NCBI RefSeq assembly: GCF_002078875.1
Contig: NC_034412.1
Location: 7,645,230 to 7,709,229 of the forward strand
DNA: 64,000 bases
Direction of reading: 5' to 3'
From: Numida meleagris
Taxonomy: Eukaryota; Chordata; Aves; Galliformes; Numididae
This document shows, piece by piece, positions 36,060 through 46,940 of this stretch. Made by a program: the position numbers and the translations under genes. Under the pieces are notes generated by a model, which was not told the DNA's origin, ran no database searches, and saw only the letters and a program-made list of their open reading frames with translations. Every line of letters begins with the position of its first letter. Position 1 is the stretch's first letter.

Positions 36060-36420
36060 AAGGCACGGAGCGCAATAAAATATTAATCATTGACAGTTTT
36101 AAGAAGGTAAAAGCAAATCCCAAGGGGCATCTTGTGGTGCTACAGCCTTGACTTATGCACAGTTTCCTACCTCTCGCTTCCTTCCTCATTAAGTTGGCAT
36201 TGGGATAAAAGAGCAGAATGGGTCAGGAGGTCCCGTTCCAAGTAATTAGAGAGTTGCTTCTTTTATCTAAGTGTACCTTGTTAAAGTATATCAGTGTCAG
36301 CCAGGTTAATTGGAACTTTAATACATAATTGATGCTAATTTATGGCCCTTTTTGTTCCAGGATGCTCATGTAGATCCTAAAGTCAGCATACAGTTTTCTT
36401 GTTATTAATTATATACTGAA
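36060..36420. other. candidate conserved noncoding element
   Basis: AT-rich complex sequence with AATAAAATATTAATCATTGA, CCAAGTAATTAGAGAG, a TTAATTGGAACTTTAATAC stretch and CATAATTGATGCTAATTTAT. The density of TAAT homeodomain cores and absence of repeats or stable frames is typical of developmental enhancers. Conservation is not tested; inference only. Confidence 0.28.
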
Positions 36421-38929
36421 AACCAATATCCCATTGAGAGAAGACCCACAACATGTTATAGTTGCATAGCTTTTCTTCCCCTAGACCCCTTGGTTCACTA
36501 GCATTTCATGTTTTTTTAAAAAGCTACTTAGAATCAGCATAAAATAAATGTGAATGTTTATTCTGCTTTCTCCAGTCACATTTTCTGTACTCAGTGGAAA
36601 TATTCTTCAATCACGCTGCTGTGACAAGGGTAGGACTCCAACTCTGTAGCTGGTACTGTTGTTCCCACAAAATGTTTTTCCTCTCCAAACTGACAAAATA
36701 TCCATGAAAAAATGCGAAAGCTATTACTGCCTTTTAATGAATTTAAAGGTCGAAATCTGCCACGCTTTGTATTTCCGGGTAGGTGCTACTGAGGAGGAAA
36801 CACCAAGAAAAGATGAATGAAGGCTGAGTACTGTGTACCTTTGAGGCATGTTTTTTTTTCACTTTGAGTTTTAGACCTCCTTTGGAGAGAGGGTATCATG
36901 GAAAAGAGAATTCAATGTAGTTGGAGAACTGAGATTGTTTTAGTGACATTCCATCTGAGGCACTTGGGAGCCTGAAACACTTTCTGTCATTCCATGGTGA
37001 ATGCGATTGGCAGCAGAGGAGGTGTTGAACAGGACTGCAGTTCCTCTGGAAGATTGATTGTTGCTTAAGAAAATCACATGATGTATAGGATAGCCAGTCC
37101 TGCCATTCTTTTTCCGTATGGTCTGCACATCTTGGATTCAATGCCTATGGACTTACAGTGTTTGTGCAAGAATACTTTGCCCTCATCAGTTTGGATGAGA
37201 TTTTCTTTTAGAAATGGTCTTCTAGCACCTAAGTAAATCAAGGGCTGCATAGAGAATACAGTATTATCAGATGGCTCTGCATAGACATATCCAAAAATAA
37301 TACCATTCTTGGCTTAGTGATGCAGTGATGCTCCTGCAGGAGCTCTGGAAGCTCATCTGCTCCTGTAAGCTGCCAGATATTTGAATCGGTCAAGTCTGAT
37401 ACTTGTACAACTGGTTCCTCCTTTAATCTGCTCCTGAGTTCATTTTGTTCTGTGAAAACCAGATGTGGCATAACATGATAACATACCTGTAGTGGCTAAT
37501 GCTGGAACATGACACAACATGCGTCAAATTTCTTTTGAACCTTTCTGAGCTCAGGTATCAGTCAAAAGGAGGTCATTTTAATGATCAATGATTAATTAGA
37601 TGATTGTTGGCAGATGAATCCAAAGATTATGTAGCACTCTTCATCAGTGTCTGTATCATAGAAGAAAAATTTAAGATTTTTAAGTTGAATGAATGGAAAG
37701 AGTAGTGCTCAAAGTTTCAGCTGCTCCTATAACGTTTGAGCAGTGTTTCAGAGGGCAGTATCTATCAGTACAGTGGGAAATAGGGTTCACTCTGCATTTT
37801 AGAAATTTTAGAAATTATCTCTTAATTTAAATATATTCCTCCTGCATTTTGGTTTCTAGATGTCCAAACTATTTTTATTCATACTGCTATTTAGGGACAT
37901 GAATGCTGTGCACAGCTGGTCTGTGCCAGCATTACTTGCCTGGTTATCTCACGTGGACTCTCCTGCTGACTCTGCTGGCCAGTTTGGCTGGAGACCTACA
38001 AGACCAGGTCCTGATCAGATGCAAGGCAGCACTGATTACAGAAGGCAAGGCGGATATTGGGACGGTGATGTTCTGGCAGCAGAAAAATCCTTTTGGTCAA
38101 ACCTGTTGTTTTAATGATGCGCTGTGTGCTCTGCAACTCTGTTTGTTGTGGCCCAGAGGGTGGTTAAGGCCCTTCTTGGCACTGAGCAGCCCCCAGTGCC
38201 TCCTCCAACCCCTGCCCATGGCCCAGGGGTCCTATTTCAGCTTGGTATCACACACAGCTCAAACACCCACGTGTCCCAGGTGTGGTACAGGTCACCCCGA
38301 GAGGAGATGTGGGGATAACCTGGAGGTCAGTGCATGGCTCCCATCAGGAATAGGGATGCAGAGGCACTATTCAGACACAGCTGGATTTGGGGTGCCAGGC
38401 TATACAAGGTAAACTGCTTGCTGAGGTTTGGGGAGCTCTAGATACTACCTCGAGCTGTTCTGATAAATGATCTGAAGTTGCTTAGTAATGTTGTTTCAAA
38501 TGTGGCATAAACTGGGTACTGCTGACAAATTAAATGTGCAGTTCAGTATTTGCTTTGTTTTATTTAAGGAATTATATGAGTATCTGGAAGCATGCTTTCC
38601 AAGGAGGGCTGAAGCTGAGACAAATACCACTAAAAACCGAAGCAATCTTGAGGCTGTAAAAATTGCATGAAAATCTCCTCTGTTTTTTTTCTCCTTATTC
38701 TTTCCTGTCCGAGGATTTCATGAGAGAGGACTGAGTAGAATCGATTAACCTCACAGAAACTCCGGCAAGACTTAATATTCTCAAAGGAAGGTCACTAGGT
38801 TTCAGTTTGTGGCAGCACTTACTGTCCTGAGGTATTGAAGGCTGGGGAGCTGGAAGTGAACCTTGGTCTCTAGCAAAGGAACTAGCGAAATCTGCCAAGC
38901 GATTTGAATAGAAATTGATGTGGCAGTAA

Positions 38930-38979
38930 TTTTTTCTTTTTCTTTTTTTTTCTTTTTTTTCTTTTTTTTTTCTTTTTTT
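38930..38979 (+). repeat. (T4-10 C)n polypyrimidine tract
   Basis: Fifty bases of T broken only by single C at 38936, 38942, 38952, 38961 and 38972. On the minus strand it encodes the Lys/Glu/Arg-rich run in the middle of a 203-codon frame (38695-39306), which is therefore not treated as a gene. Confidence 0.9.
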
Positions 38980-39361
38980 GGATGTTGCTCCTGTTTTCAG
39001 GACTGAGCTCACCTCAGAAAGGAGGCTGGGGAATAATGCTTCACACAGCTGATTGTCACTGCTTTGGTGGCACAAAGTAAACAGAATGGGGAAGGCAGCA
39101 AGTGCATTAGGGCAGGGGAAATAAAGAAGCATTTCTAACCTCTCGCAGCAATAGGCAGCAGGGCACATAATGAGCTCTGCTTCACTAGTGTGAACTGAGA
39201 GAGGCTTTTCTTTCCCCACCTCCCTCCTGATGCTGCATCTACCTGTGCCCCGTGGAGAGCAGTCAGCCAGGGTTAGTAGCAGATTACCCTGTTTTTTTAA
39301 GTGCAAGGTCTGTTTTCTTATTTTTTTTTTCTTATTTTTGTAATTGGATTTGACTGGTGGT

Positions 39362-39389
39362 TTTTATTCTCCCTAAAGGGAGAATAAAA
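39362..39389. repeat. perfect 13-bp palindrome, 2-base centre
   Basis: TTTTATTCTCCCT (39362-39374) is followed by AA and then its exact reverse complement AGGGAGAATAAAA. As DNA it can extrude a cruciform; as RNA it would form a hairpin once the innermost pair opens. The perfect match is far beyond chance for this window length, so either a recent inverted duplication or selection is implied. No promoter, terminator or element end is recognised beside it. Confidence 0.9.
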
Positions 39390-40314
39390 TGGCTGAGAAA
39401 TCTGGAGGCCATCAACATGGTTGGAGTTGTCTGGGTGCTCTGGAAGTTGGGCCAGCAACATCCCTTACCTCTGCTGTAGAATGCCAGAATGCCAAGGGTT
39501 TGTTTTAGGCTGCACCAGGGCTGGTTCTGATAAGGGTCTTGCAAAGTTAAATGCAAGAGGTTCTTGTTGGCAGAGACTGAGCAGAACAAGATTTCAGTGT
39601 CAAATCACAGACTGAGTTCTGCTCTGCTGTGAGGAGTGGGTAAACAGCATCTCATTGACTTGAGTCATACCATCGGTAGTCAGCCCTGGTGAGCATCATC
39701 TAAATGTCTGTTAAATGCAATTAGAGACAGAAAAAATGTGTGTGAGCTTTGGACAGGCACACTTTATTTCAGAGCGAGGACAATGGCCCAACCTTTGAAC
39801 ATCAAGACCTCTATAAATTAAATGGCCAAATCACCGCTGTGGAGGAGCACTAGGGATGAGGGGATCTGCAAGATCCCTGCTTCTTGTTGGGGACCTCCCT
39901 TCAACCACTCTGTGACATTGTCCACGCAGACTGGCTGCCATCCTTCCAAGGACCAGAGGGTTTATCCTCAGGTGAGGAGCCAACGCAGGACTGAGCCATT
40001 AATGAAAACAGAGCCCACATTTTCCTGTAAATGTCTGCACTGATTAAAAACAACTGTGAGCTGGCTAGCATACCCACCGGCCTGGGTCTGTGCAGGCACA
40101 GGCTCAGTGTGATGGACAGGCTGGTGGCTGGGGAGTTCCGTCCTTTCAGGTGTTTCTCAGATTGCCTTTGTCCCCTCTGTTTTTTTGAACCATGTGTACT
40201 TCTTTGAATTAAAAGATTGGTAATAATAATGAAAATGCTATTGATTTATGAGTCTCTTAAAGACAAAGAATATGTGGAAAAAATAATAAACAAGCCTGTT
40301 TTTAACCAGCACTT

Positions 40315-40355
40315 AAAAAAAAAAAAAAGTATTATTTTATATATATATATATATT
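40315..40355 (+). repeat. poly(A) followed by (AT)n microsatellite
   Basis: A14 (40315-40328), a short GTATTATTT bridge, then about eight alternating AT units. A run of seven G follows at 40377-40383. Simple sequence likely to vary in length. Confidence 0.9.
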
Positions 40356-41039
40356 AGGAAGAGAATGTAGAAAATTGGGGGGGAGAGGTGTTTCACACTA
40401 ATAAACAGTTGACTCCAGCTGTGACTGAACAAAACTGGCTAATCACAGCTCCCTCAGGAGGGCCAGCAGAATTGGGAAAGACACTTTCATACCAGGAGAG
40501 TAACTCCTTCTGTAGCTCCATCACCCCCTAGAAACACTTAAACAAAATGAGAAATACTTTCTGCCTGCTCCCCATCCCCAGGAGCAACCCTTCCCAGCCA
40601 TCACTCTGCCTGTGGAAGTCCTGGCTGGCTGTTATGCATGTTTTGATTTTTTTATTTTATTCTATTTTTTATCCCATAATTTAAATTATAAGGCTGTGCT
40701 TGCTATCCTTAGTGGATGGTGTTCCCTGGGGTTTTTAGCTGCTTTGCTTTTAAATCACTCTGCAATTGCAAACCAGTTAGCTCTTTCTTTTTCTTTTGTT
40801 TCCTTCTGTTTTGTTCTGTTAGTTTTTTTATTTTCCTTCTTCACTGTTTTCCTGATCACAATAGTCCAGTGGATGTTTCTGCATAAAGTGTTCCACTTAC
40901 CTGTTGCAACGTATTCATGCTATCTACGAGGCGCTGATCTTAGGGACAGTGTTCCAGGCATCCAAAATTGCTTTTAGAAAGGTTAATGTGCAACTTGGCA
41001 AATACTGGTTTTGTAACTCTAGAATATTCATCTGTAATG

Positions 41040-41660
41040 CATCACCCGTAATAAGCTGTTCAAATTAAATCAGTAGAGTTGTGCTCTATTTCAGATTTGC
41101 CCATTCGTATTGTAAGCATCGCTGTATCTGGTGCATACCAGTGTTTTTAAAGGGATATGAATGAGATTAGGAGCTCTTTGAGTTTCTGTTTCTAACATTT
41201 ACAGCTGCGTTCATCTCTAAAGTGAAATGTGTCTCCAAGAAGCTCCCAGGGAATACCTAGTGAAAGGCCGCATAAGCCTCACGCTCCTCAAGGTCTGCTA
41301 ACTTCCCTGAAGAGTTCGTAGCTGCTGGATTGCAAACCCGCTGTTAAGGAGCAGATTTGCATTTGACAAATTGCCCTGTAAATGCACCATTAATTCTATG
41401 TACCCAGTTACAGCGAGAGGAAGGAAAATGCTTTTGGTGGCATTGGCATTAATAGGAGCCAGTGTCGAGCTCTGAGCCTGGAGCTCCCTTTAGCGGCCCG
41501 AGGAGTGTAATGCACCGCATCGCGTGGTCTGGCTCCAGCCGCCTTCAAATGGCAGCAGCGTGGACACGCAGTATGAAATGCAGTTATCTGAGGCATTTCC
41601 CTATCAGTGTAGAGCTGTTAGCATAAATCCTCTTTCTCAACCGCATTGACAAGGATCTTA
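41040..41660. other. candidate regulatory block with CpG-dense core
   Basis: AT-rich motif-bearing flanks (AATATTCATCTGTAATGCAT; a POU octamer ATTTGCAT at 41355-41362; CACCATTAATTCTATG) enclose a short core at 41461-41580 with about nine CpG in 120 bp, including GCGGCCCGAGG and CACCGCATCGCG. CpG retention in otherwise CpG-poor DNA suggests a region unmethylated in the germ line. There is no TATA box or clear exon. An enhancer or weak promoter is inferred; the small minus-strand frame (41408-41596) is unrecognised. Confidence 0.35.
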
Positions 41661-44600
41661 AATGAACTCTCTGTTAAAGATGGGAGCAGATGCCAGCCCT
41701 CCCATCCTCCATCTGGTGACCGAAAGACCAAACTTTCCTTCATTTGCAATAGTCGGTTCAGGAAAAAGCTGGATACCTTTGTTGGCTGCAAGTCCAGACT
41801 TGAGCCCCCCAGCTGAGCTGGTTCTTCTGCCTGTTTTGGAAAGCAAGTGCCTTTTTCATGCTAAGATAGTAGAGCTGGGACCGCCGTTACTTGAAACAGC
41901 TCTTTCCTGCCTTGGTCAAGTGGGTTACAAAAACAAATGTGCTCTGTTGCTGTGTGCTTCTAGTCCAGGATAATGGAAGACTTCAAGACCCAAGTATTTA
42001 TCTGCGAGGAGTAAAAGAGGCCGCCTGAGGAGGTGACAGGTGGAAGGGAAGGAATTGTCTCCGCTCTCCACTGGGTGTGAATTGCCGTGTCACCACGAGG
42101 ACGTGCTGTAGGCCTCTTACATCTCAAGTGCTGAGCGTGTGGCTTGGCTTGCTTCACCTTCCCTCTCCCCACTTGCTTCATCTCGGGCATCTGGAGCACT
42201 GTGTCCTATGGTCCCTCTCCCCCTGAGAGCTGACTTCTCTGGAAAAGTGGGACAGGATGTAGGACAGTAGTGTCAATTACGAGCCCTTGGAAATGGATTG
42301 GCCATCTCTGGCATGTGACCTCTGCTTACGTAACTCGTGCTTTGGGAGTGTGTGCTAACTTCAGCCTCTCCTGCATGCCATGGATGTCTGCATGGTGAGG
42401 TGAGGCAGGCAGCAACTTTGTACTTCAGCCTATTCCCAGCAACTTGTGTATGTCAGAAAGTTCTTGAGTTGATGACATAGTCTTTATTGTTTATACATCT
42501 GAATATTGGTGAAAATACTGTTACAAGCTTGATCCTTTCTAATTTACCTTGCCTACAGAGGGCACTTGAAGGCACTCAAGGGGTTGCCTGTGGCTGCAAA
42601 ATCTTAAAATGCATGGTACAATCCTGGAGTTAAAGAGCTGTTTAATAGCTAAGTGATTGAGCAGAGCGACTGTAAGGGCAAACACTGACAACAGAAATCT
42701 GACTACTATGCTTCTGCAGATAAAATGTTTGCAGTTCAATATGTTATATTGACTTTTTCAGGTTATGACATCTTTGTTGGTATAGACATGAACAAAACCC
42801 CTCATGCTGATACCACTGAGCTCTCTTTGCTTGTTTTATTCTTGCAAAGTAGAGATGAAGGAGCAGTTTCAGTATACAAAGTCTATCCCACCATTTGCAG
42901 AATGAGCTGATCTCTAAGAGGGCCAGCTTCCATAATGACTTGTCTTTGGCAGCGAAGTCCTGCTAAGAATTCTCCTCCCGCATACAACCTTCTGCTGCTT
43001 CTTTCCCCTGTGCTTCACTTTGTACCCCAGCCCCTTGTGGGTCTGGGGGACATTTCCTAAACATGGCTGCTGAAGCCAACACATCCAGCATACTTTAAGT
43101 TTAATGCTCCCTCAGTGCGTGTGTTAATGTCCACCTACTGAAGAACATGCACAAATTTAAAGATTACCAATAACACAGTAAAGTATATTGTGAGATAGGG
43201 TATGGAATTTTATGGAGAAAAAGGATTAGTAGATATTGCTAAAAGCTGTTGCAGTAAAAGAAGTGCTGAGATTTTAATAACCTAAGGTATTAAAACCACC
43301 ATTTTTCTGAAGCTTTGCATCACGGTTTTTTGGAGCTGTGGAGAGGATTTACACACACACCTCATCTATTAATGAAATCTGGAAGCCAAGCAGAAACTCT
43401 GAGTGTCTTCAGACAAACAAGGTCCAAACTTGGTGCTTCATCTCATCATACAAGTCTAGGGTGTGGCCGGGCCATGGCTCCATTAGGATTCACTGTTCTG
43501 TTGTAGTTCCTTAAAATGTCTGAGTAGACCCAACCAATGCATATTGATCTTTGTACCACCCTCAGCAGTGAATGACCACTGGATTCACATCGTTCCTGCT
43601 GGGAGAACCCAGGCAATAATGCGGTATGTTCCAAAAGCTGGTGGGACCCTGTGCAGTTGGACATTGTCCTCCTCATATCCTGTGTGTGCCTGGACAGCAC
43701 GGCCCACGGAGACAGCTCCAGTTCAAGTGAAAGGGTGGGGTTAAAACTGCTGGTATGATGGTATGGAGCCAGAAGGTTTTCTTTAACCCCCCTTGGTCCT
43801 ACTTGCATGGTCTGCCCGTGCCATTTGCACATACCTTTGGGTGCAGGGGAACTGTAAGCAGCAATGAGAACACTTGAGATGCTCAAGGTGGACGTGGCGA
43901 GAAAATAAGAGTAAAATATAAGTGCAAGGAACTTAGATCCTCATATACCATTAGGGAGTCACCTTCTTCCTTTATTTCTAACCGCTACTGTTCTCTGTTT
44001 TGATTACACCGTGACTCTCTCCCAAAGGGAACAAAGAACATTTCACTCCTAGGGAACTGATCTCCTACCAGGTTTTGTTTCTCTTTCCGAAATGTCTATT
44101 TCACTGCCAGTCGGTGTTGCCTGACCTTACACAGATTTTTTTCCACTAGATGGTGCTTGAATATCTTCCTGGCTGCACAGCTCTGCTGCTGCAGCTCTGT
44201 GGGAACGGTGACAATTTGCTGTCAGAAGGGCTCAGCTCAGGGTTCTGGAAGCAGGAGCACCCAGTGCAGGTCTGTCTCTTGCTCTGCATTGTGCTTGCTA
44301 TGCTGTATCACAAGTAATACATTTACTTTCCTCTGTTGAAAGCACCAGCACTGAAGCTCAGGTGTGGTATGGGTCATGTCAGTGCTAAAATTCACTGCAA
44401 ATGGTACAACAGAAAACAACTCTCTGTGGTGCTCTGTGAGGTCCAAGCATAGGTGTCGATATTCTGCTGAAGTCTGATGGGAATAAGAAGTTAACTGTGT
44501 TTCCTGGAGAGAGAAAAAAAAAAAAAGTGATTTTTACTGTCCACAAAGGTGAAAAGGAAAAAAAAAAAAAATCAGCCATAAGCCTCCTGGGCATTCTTCT

Positions 44601-44919
44601 GAGCTTTCATGGCTGCGTATGGACTTTTTGCAGCCTTAGCATATGTTAATTTCAGCTGCTTTTATACCGCACTTGTATTTCTATGTGTGAAATCTTAAAG
44701 CTATCTGAAAAGGGAAAAGAGTTTCTGTTCGCAAGGGAGGAGGGAACTAGCAGCTGCAGAAAGAATTCAGTGCTCAGGGAAGTGAAGCTCAGAGCAAAGC
44801 TGCTGGTTTTCCCATACCTGGGCCTCTCTGCATCTCTGAGGGAATAATAAATCAATCTTCTCACGCAAGCTCACACAAGTGAAAAATGTGTCTGCTTCCT
44901 TCCCATATAGGTGAAGTCT
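41661..44919. other. noncoding sequence, no gene recognised
   Basis: Short chance frames only, the longest being 146 codons on minus at 43446-43886 with no family resemblance. Two A-rich tracts lie at about 44512-44525 and 44558-44571. A CTCF-like core on plus (CCACTAGATGGTGC, 44143-44156) is present but imperfect. Confidence 0.6.
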
Positions 44920-45130
44920 GAGAACGCATTTATTTAAATGAAATGATCATCTCCTAAGAATTATTGCCATTGCACAATTGGGAAAAACTGCTATTTATTT
45001 ATAATTATATTAAATCTGTGATTTATTACCAAGAGAAAGTGATGCCTCTGCAATTTTGTACAATTCTGACTTTTGAATAATTGAAGCTTCAGCTGCTAGG
45101 CAATTTATTAGCCTTAAAATTCAGTACTCC
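44920..45130. other. candidate conserved noncoding element
   Basis: Low-GC but complex sequence with TTATTTATAATTATATTAAA, TTGAATAATTGAAGC and GGCAATTTATTAGCC, rich in homeodomain-type AATTA/TAAT cores, with no simple repeat or mobile element. Enhancer-like by texture only. Confidence 0.25.
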
Positions 45131-46744
45131 TCCAGCTGAATTCCACTGATCATCATTGAATGCAGTGGAACGGGTGCTTTCCCCTTCTCCTGAGCAGGAG
45201 AGCAGCCAAGGGAAGATTCCTGCCAAAACTGCATTGGACATCCTTGAAAGCCCAGACACTGTCTACTGCTTTGACAAGCTGCTCACCTCCACCCCTCCTC
45301 TAGACACCAGCATTGCTCAACGTGGGTGTCAGCTTTCCGACTCCACTTGCAACACACTTAATTGTGATTGAGCCCCAAGTAATCAGCCCATTGCACACTG
45401 TCCTCCCAGCAAAGGGCGTGCTCAGGAATGGCTCCGATTACATTGGCTCCCCAACTGTACTGATTGTAGGGATAAATAATATGTGCTGGGAACTACACCA
45501 AGTGATGGGTGAGCTTTTGAGAGCCTGCCTCTTTCACAGACCTCGGTCACAAAAGGCACTGCCTTTCTTCTCTTCTTGTTCTCTCGCTATTTTGAAAATG
45601 TGTTTAGTTTCAAAACCTTACGGTTTTGTTGTTTGCTGGTCAGGCAGCTGTTTGGCCATTGTTGATTTAAATCCAGTGGATTTCAACTAATGCTCTTTAA
45701 GTATTCTGGAAAAAATACAACTTTGCAACTGGACTCGAGCAGATAATAGCTGTGAGAAATGGCACCCAGCGCTGGGTCAGGGCTGCTTTTAAAATCGTCT
45801 GTGGCTGCTGTGGGAAAGGAGGTGGACTGGCAATGTAATGGCCCACCTGATGTTCTAATTACACTGTTATTACTGGTTTGTCAAAGGCACCTGAAGAGTC
45901 AGCTATTGCACCAGAAAAGTGAGGGGAAAGTAATCTTGTGAATACTCAGAAACAAGCATATCACCATTTCAGGGTCCTCCTCCCAGTTGTGCTTCACATT
46001 TCCAGGACTCAGCTCTGAAAGGAAGAGTGCTTGGATGGTATTGCTCGACTTTAGTGTTTTCAAAGGCATCTCAATGGATTAGATGTCAGATCAACAAGCC
46101 TGAGGCTGGCTATGTATGAGCTGCACATCTGAAAGTCCTGCTGGAAAGCCAGGGAAGCAAGTACTTTTAGGAATGCAGTCAAAAAAAATCCAGAATTTGT
46201 CCAAAGGGGCATAAGAAGTCTATCACGTAGCCAGAACATATCCCTGCAGAGCACAGGAGCTGTCAGACTGACATCTCTAATCTGACTATTTCAAGCATTC
46301 TCACGTTCCTGTTTTTTCCTATTTGTATGCATGGAGTGGGGCAGAGAAGAGTGTTTGTTTTCCAGCGAGGCTAGAGCAAGAGCAGAAGAGCGTGCTTAGT
46401 GCTCCCAAACCATTATCTTCCTCCATCTTTCTACCTGCCTGTTTGCACCAGTGATCGTATCCACAGGGATGTGCATCTCTGTGCTGGAGCTGGGGAAGTC
46501 TTCCAAGAACAGTGCTGGAGGGGCACATGGTTTCAGTGAATGCCAAAAAGATAACTGCTATGCTCTGGGGAGTCCGCATTGGAGACATGGGTTTGAAGAG
46601 TGAGAAGGTGGGGAGTAATTCCTCCTTGGGGTAAGGATCCAGCTCCAGGGCAAAAGCAGTACTAAAGATGAACATGGCAGTCAGAGAGTGCCTGTGTAAA
46701 ACTTGCAGCCAAAGCAACTTAGTGGTTTCTTGTGAGCTGGGGTG
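45131..46744. other. noncoding sequence, no gene recognised
   Basis: Chance frames up to 132 codons on minus (46319-46717) and 125 codons on plus (45313-45690); neither resembles a known family. An 8-bp inverted repeat around 45141-45170 is within chance expectation. Confidence 0.6.
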
Positions 46745-46940
46745 TGCAGTGACTCCAGCTCCTCCGAGAGGAGCCCTGCATCTCGCAGTCGGCGCATCAC
46801 TTTGTCAGCCGCCTTCGCACACTGCCCTCCCACGCTGAGCATTGACTTTCTGTACCTCTAATGCTCCTGTTTTCAAATGTATTTCCTTTTTATTTTCCCC
46901 AGAGACAAATCTCTCTTGTCACTTCACTGCAGGCTATGCC
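46745..46940 (+). other. CpG-dense spot and candidate splice-bounded segment
   Basis: Seven CpG fall in about 75 bp (46763-46835). Sixty bases on, a pyrimidine-rich acceptor (TCCTTTTTATTTTCCCCAG, ending at 46902) and a near-consensus donor (GCC then GTAAGT, 46941) bracket 38 bp that are open in one frame. Two readings are possible: a 38-bp micro-exon, or a first exon starting in the CpG-dense part and using the 46941 donor. A second donor-like GTAAGTG follows at about 46986. No peptide family is recognised and transcription is unproven. Confidence 0.22.

Larger units (their letters stand above)
32956..38929. other. noncoding sequence, no gene recognised
   Basis: Unique sequence with chance frames, the longest 169 codons at 37903-38412 on +, which is GC-richer than its surroundings but resembles nothing and overlaps other open frames. 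A CpG cluster of four lies at 35001-35032 (AAAGCGCTCACCGCGGG). A pyrimidine mirror tract (35522-35562) and an enhancer-like block (36060-36420) are listed separately. Confidence 0.6.
38980..41039. other. noncoding sequence, no gene recognised
   Basis: Apart from the 28-bp palindrome (39362-39389) and the A/AT repeats (40315-40355), only chance frames are seen. The 121-codon plus frame at 40612-40977 is hydrophobic because the DNA is T-rich, not because it encodes a recognisable membrane protein. Confidence 0.62.

Noticed and set aside
37903..38412. 169-codon plus-strand frame in GC-richer DNA
   Set aside because: Two other frames are also open over the same stretch, no domain or signal-peptide logic is convincing, and no clear splice sites bound it.
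38695..39306. 203-codon minus-strand open frame, the longest in the window
   Set aside because: Its Lys/Glu/Arg-rich middle is simply the reverse of the (T4-10 C)n tract at 38930-38979, the remainder resembles no family, and no promoter or splice evidence supports it.
40612..40977. 121-codon hydrophobic frame that looks like a membrane protein
   Set aside because: The hydrophobicity comes from T-rich DNA (Phe/Leu/Val codons); no family resemblance.
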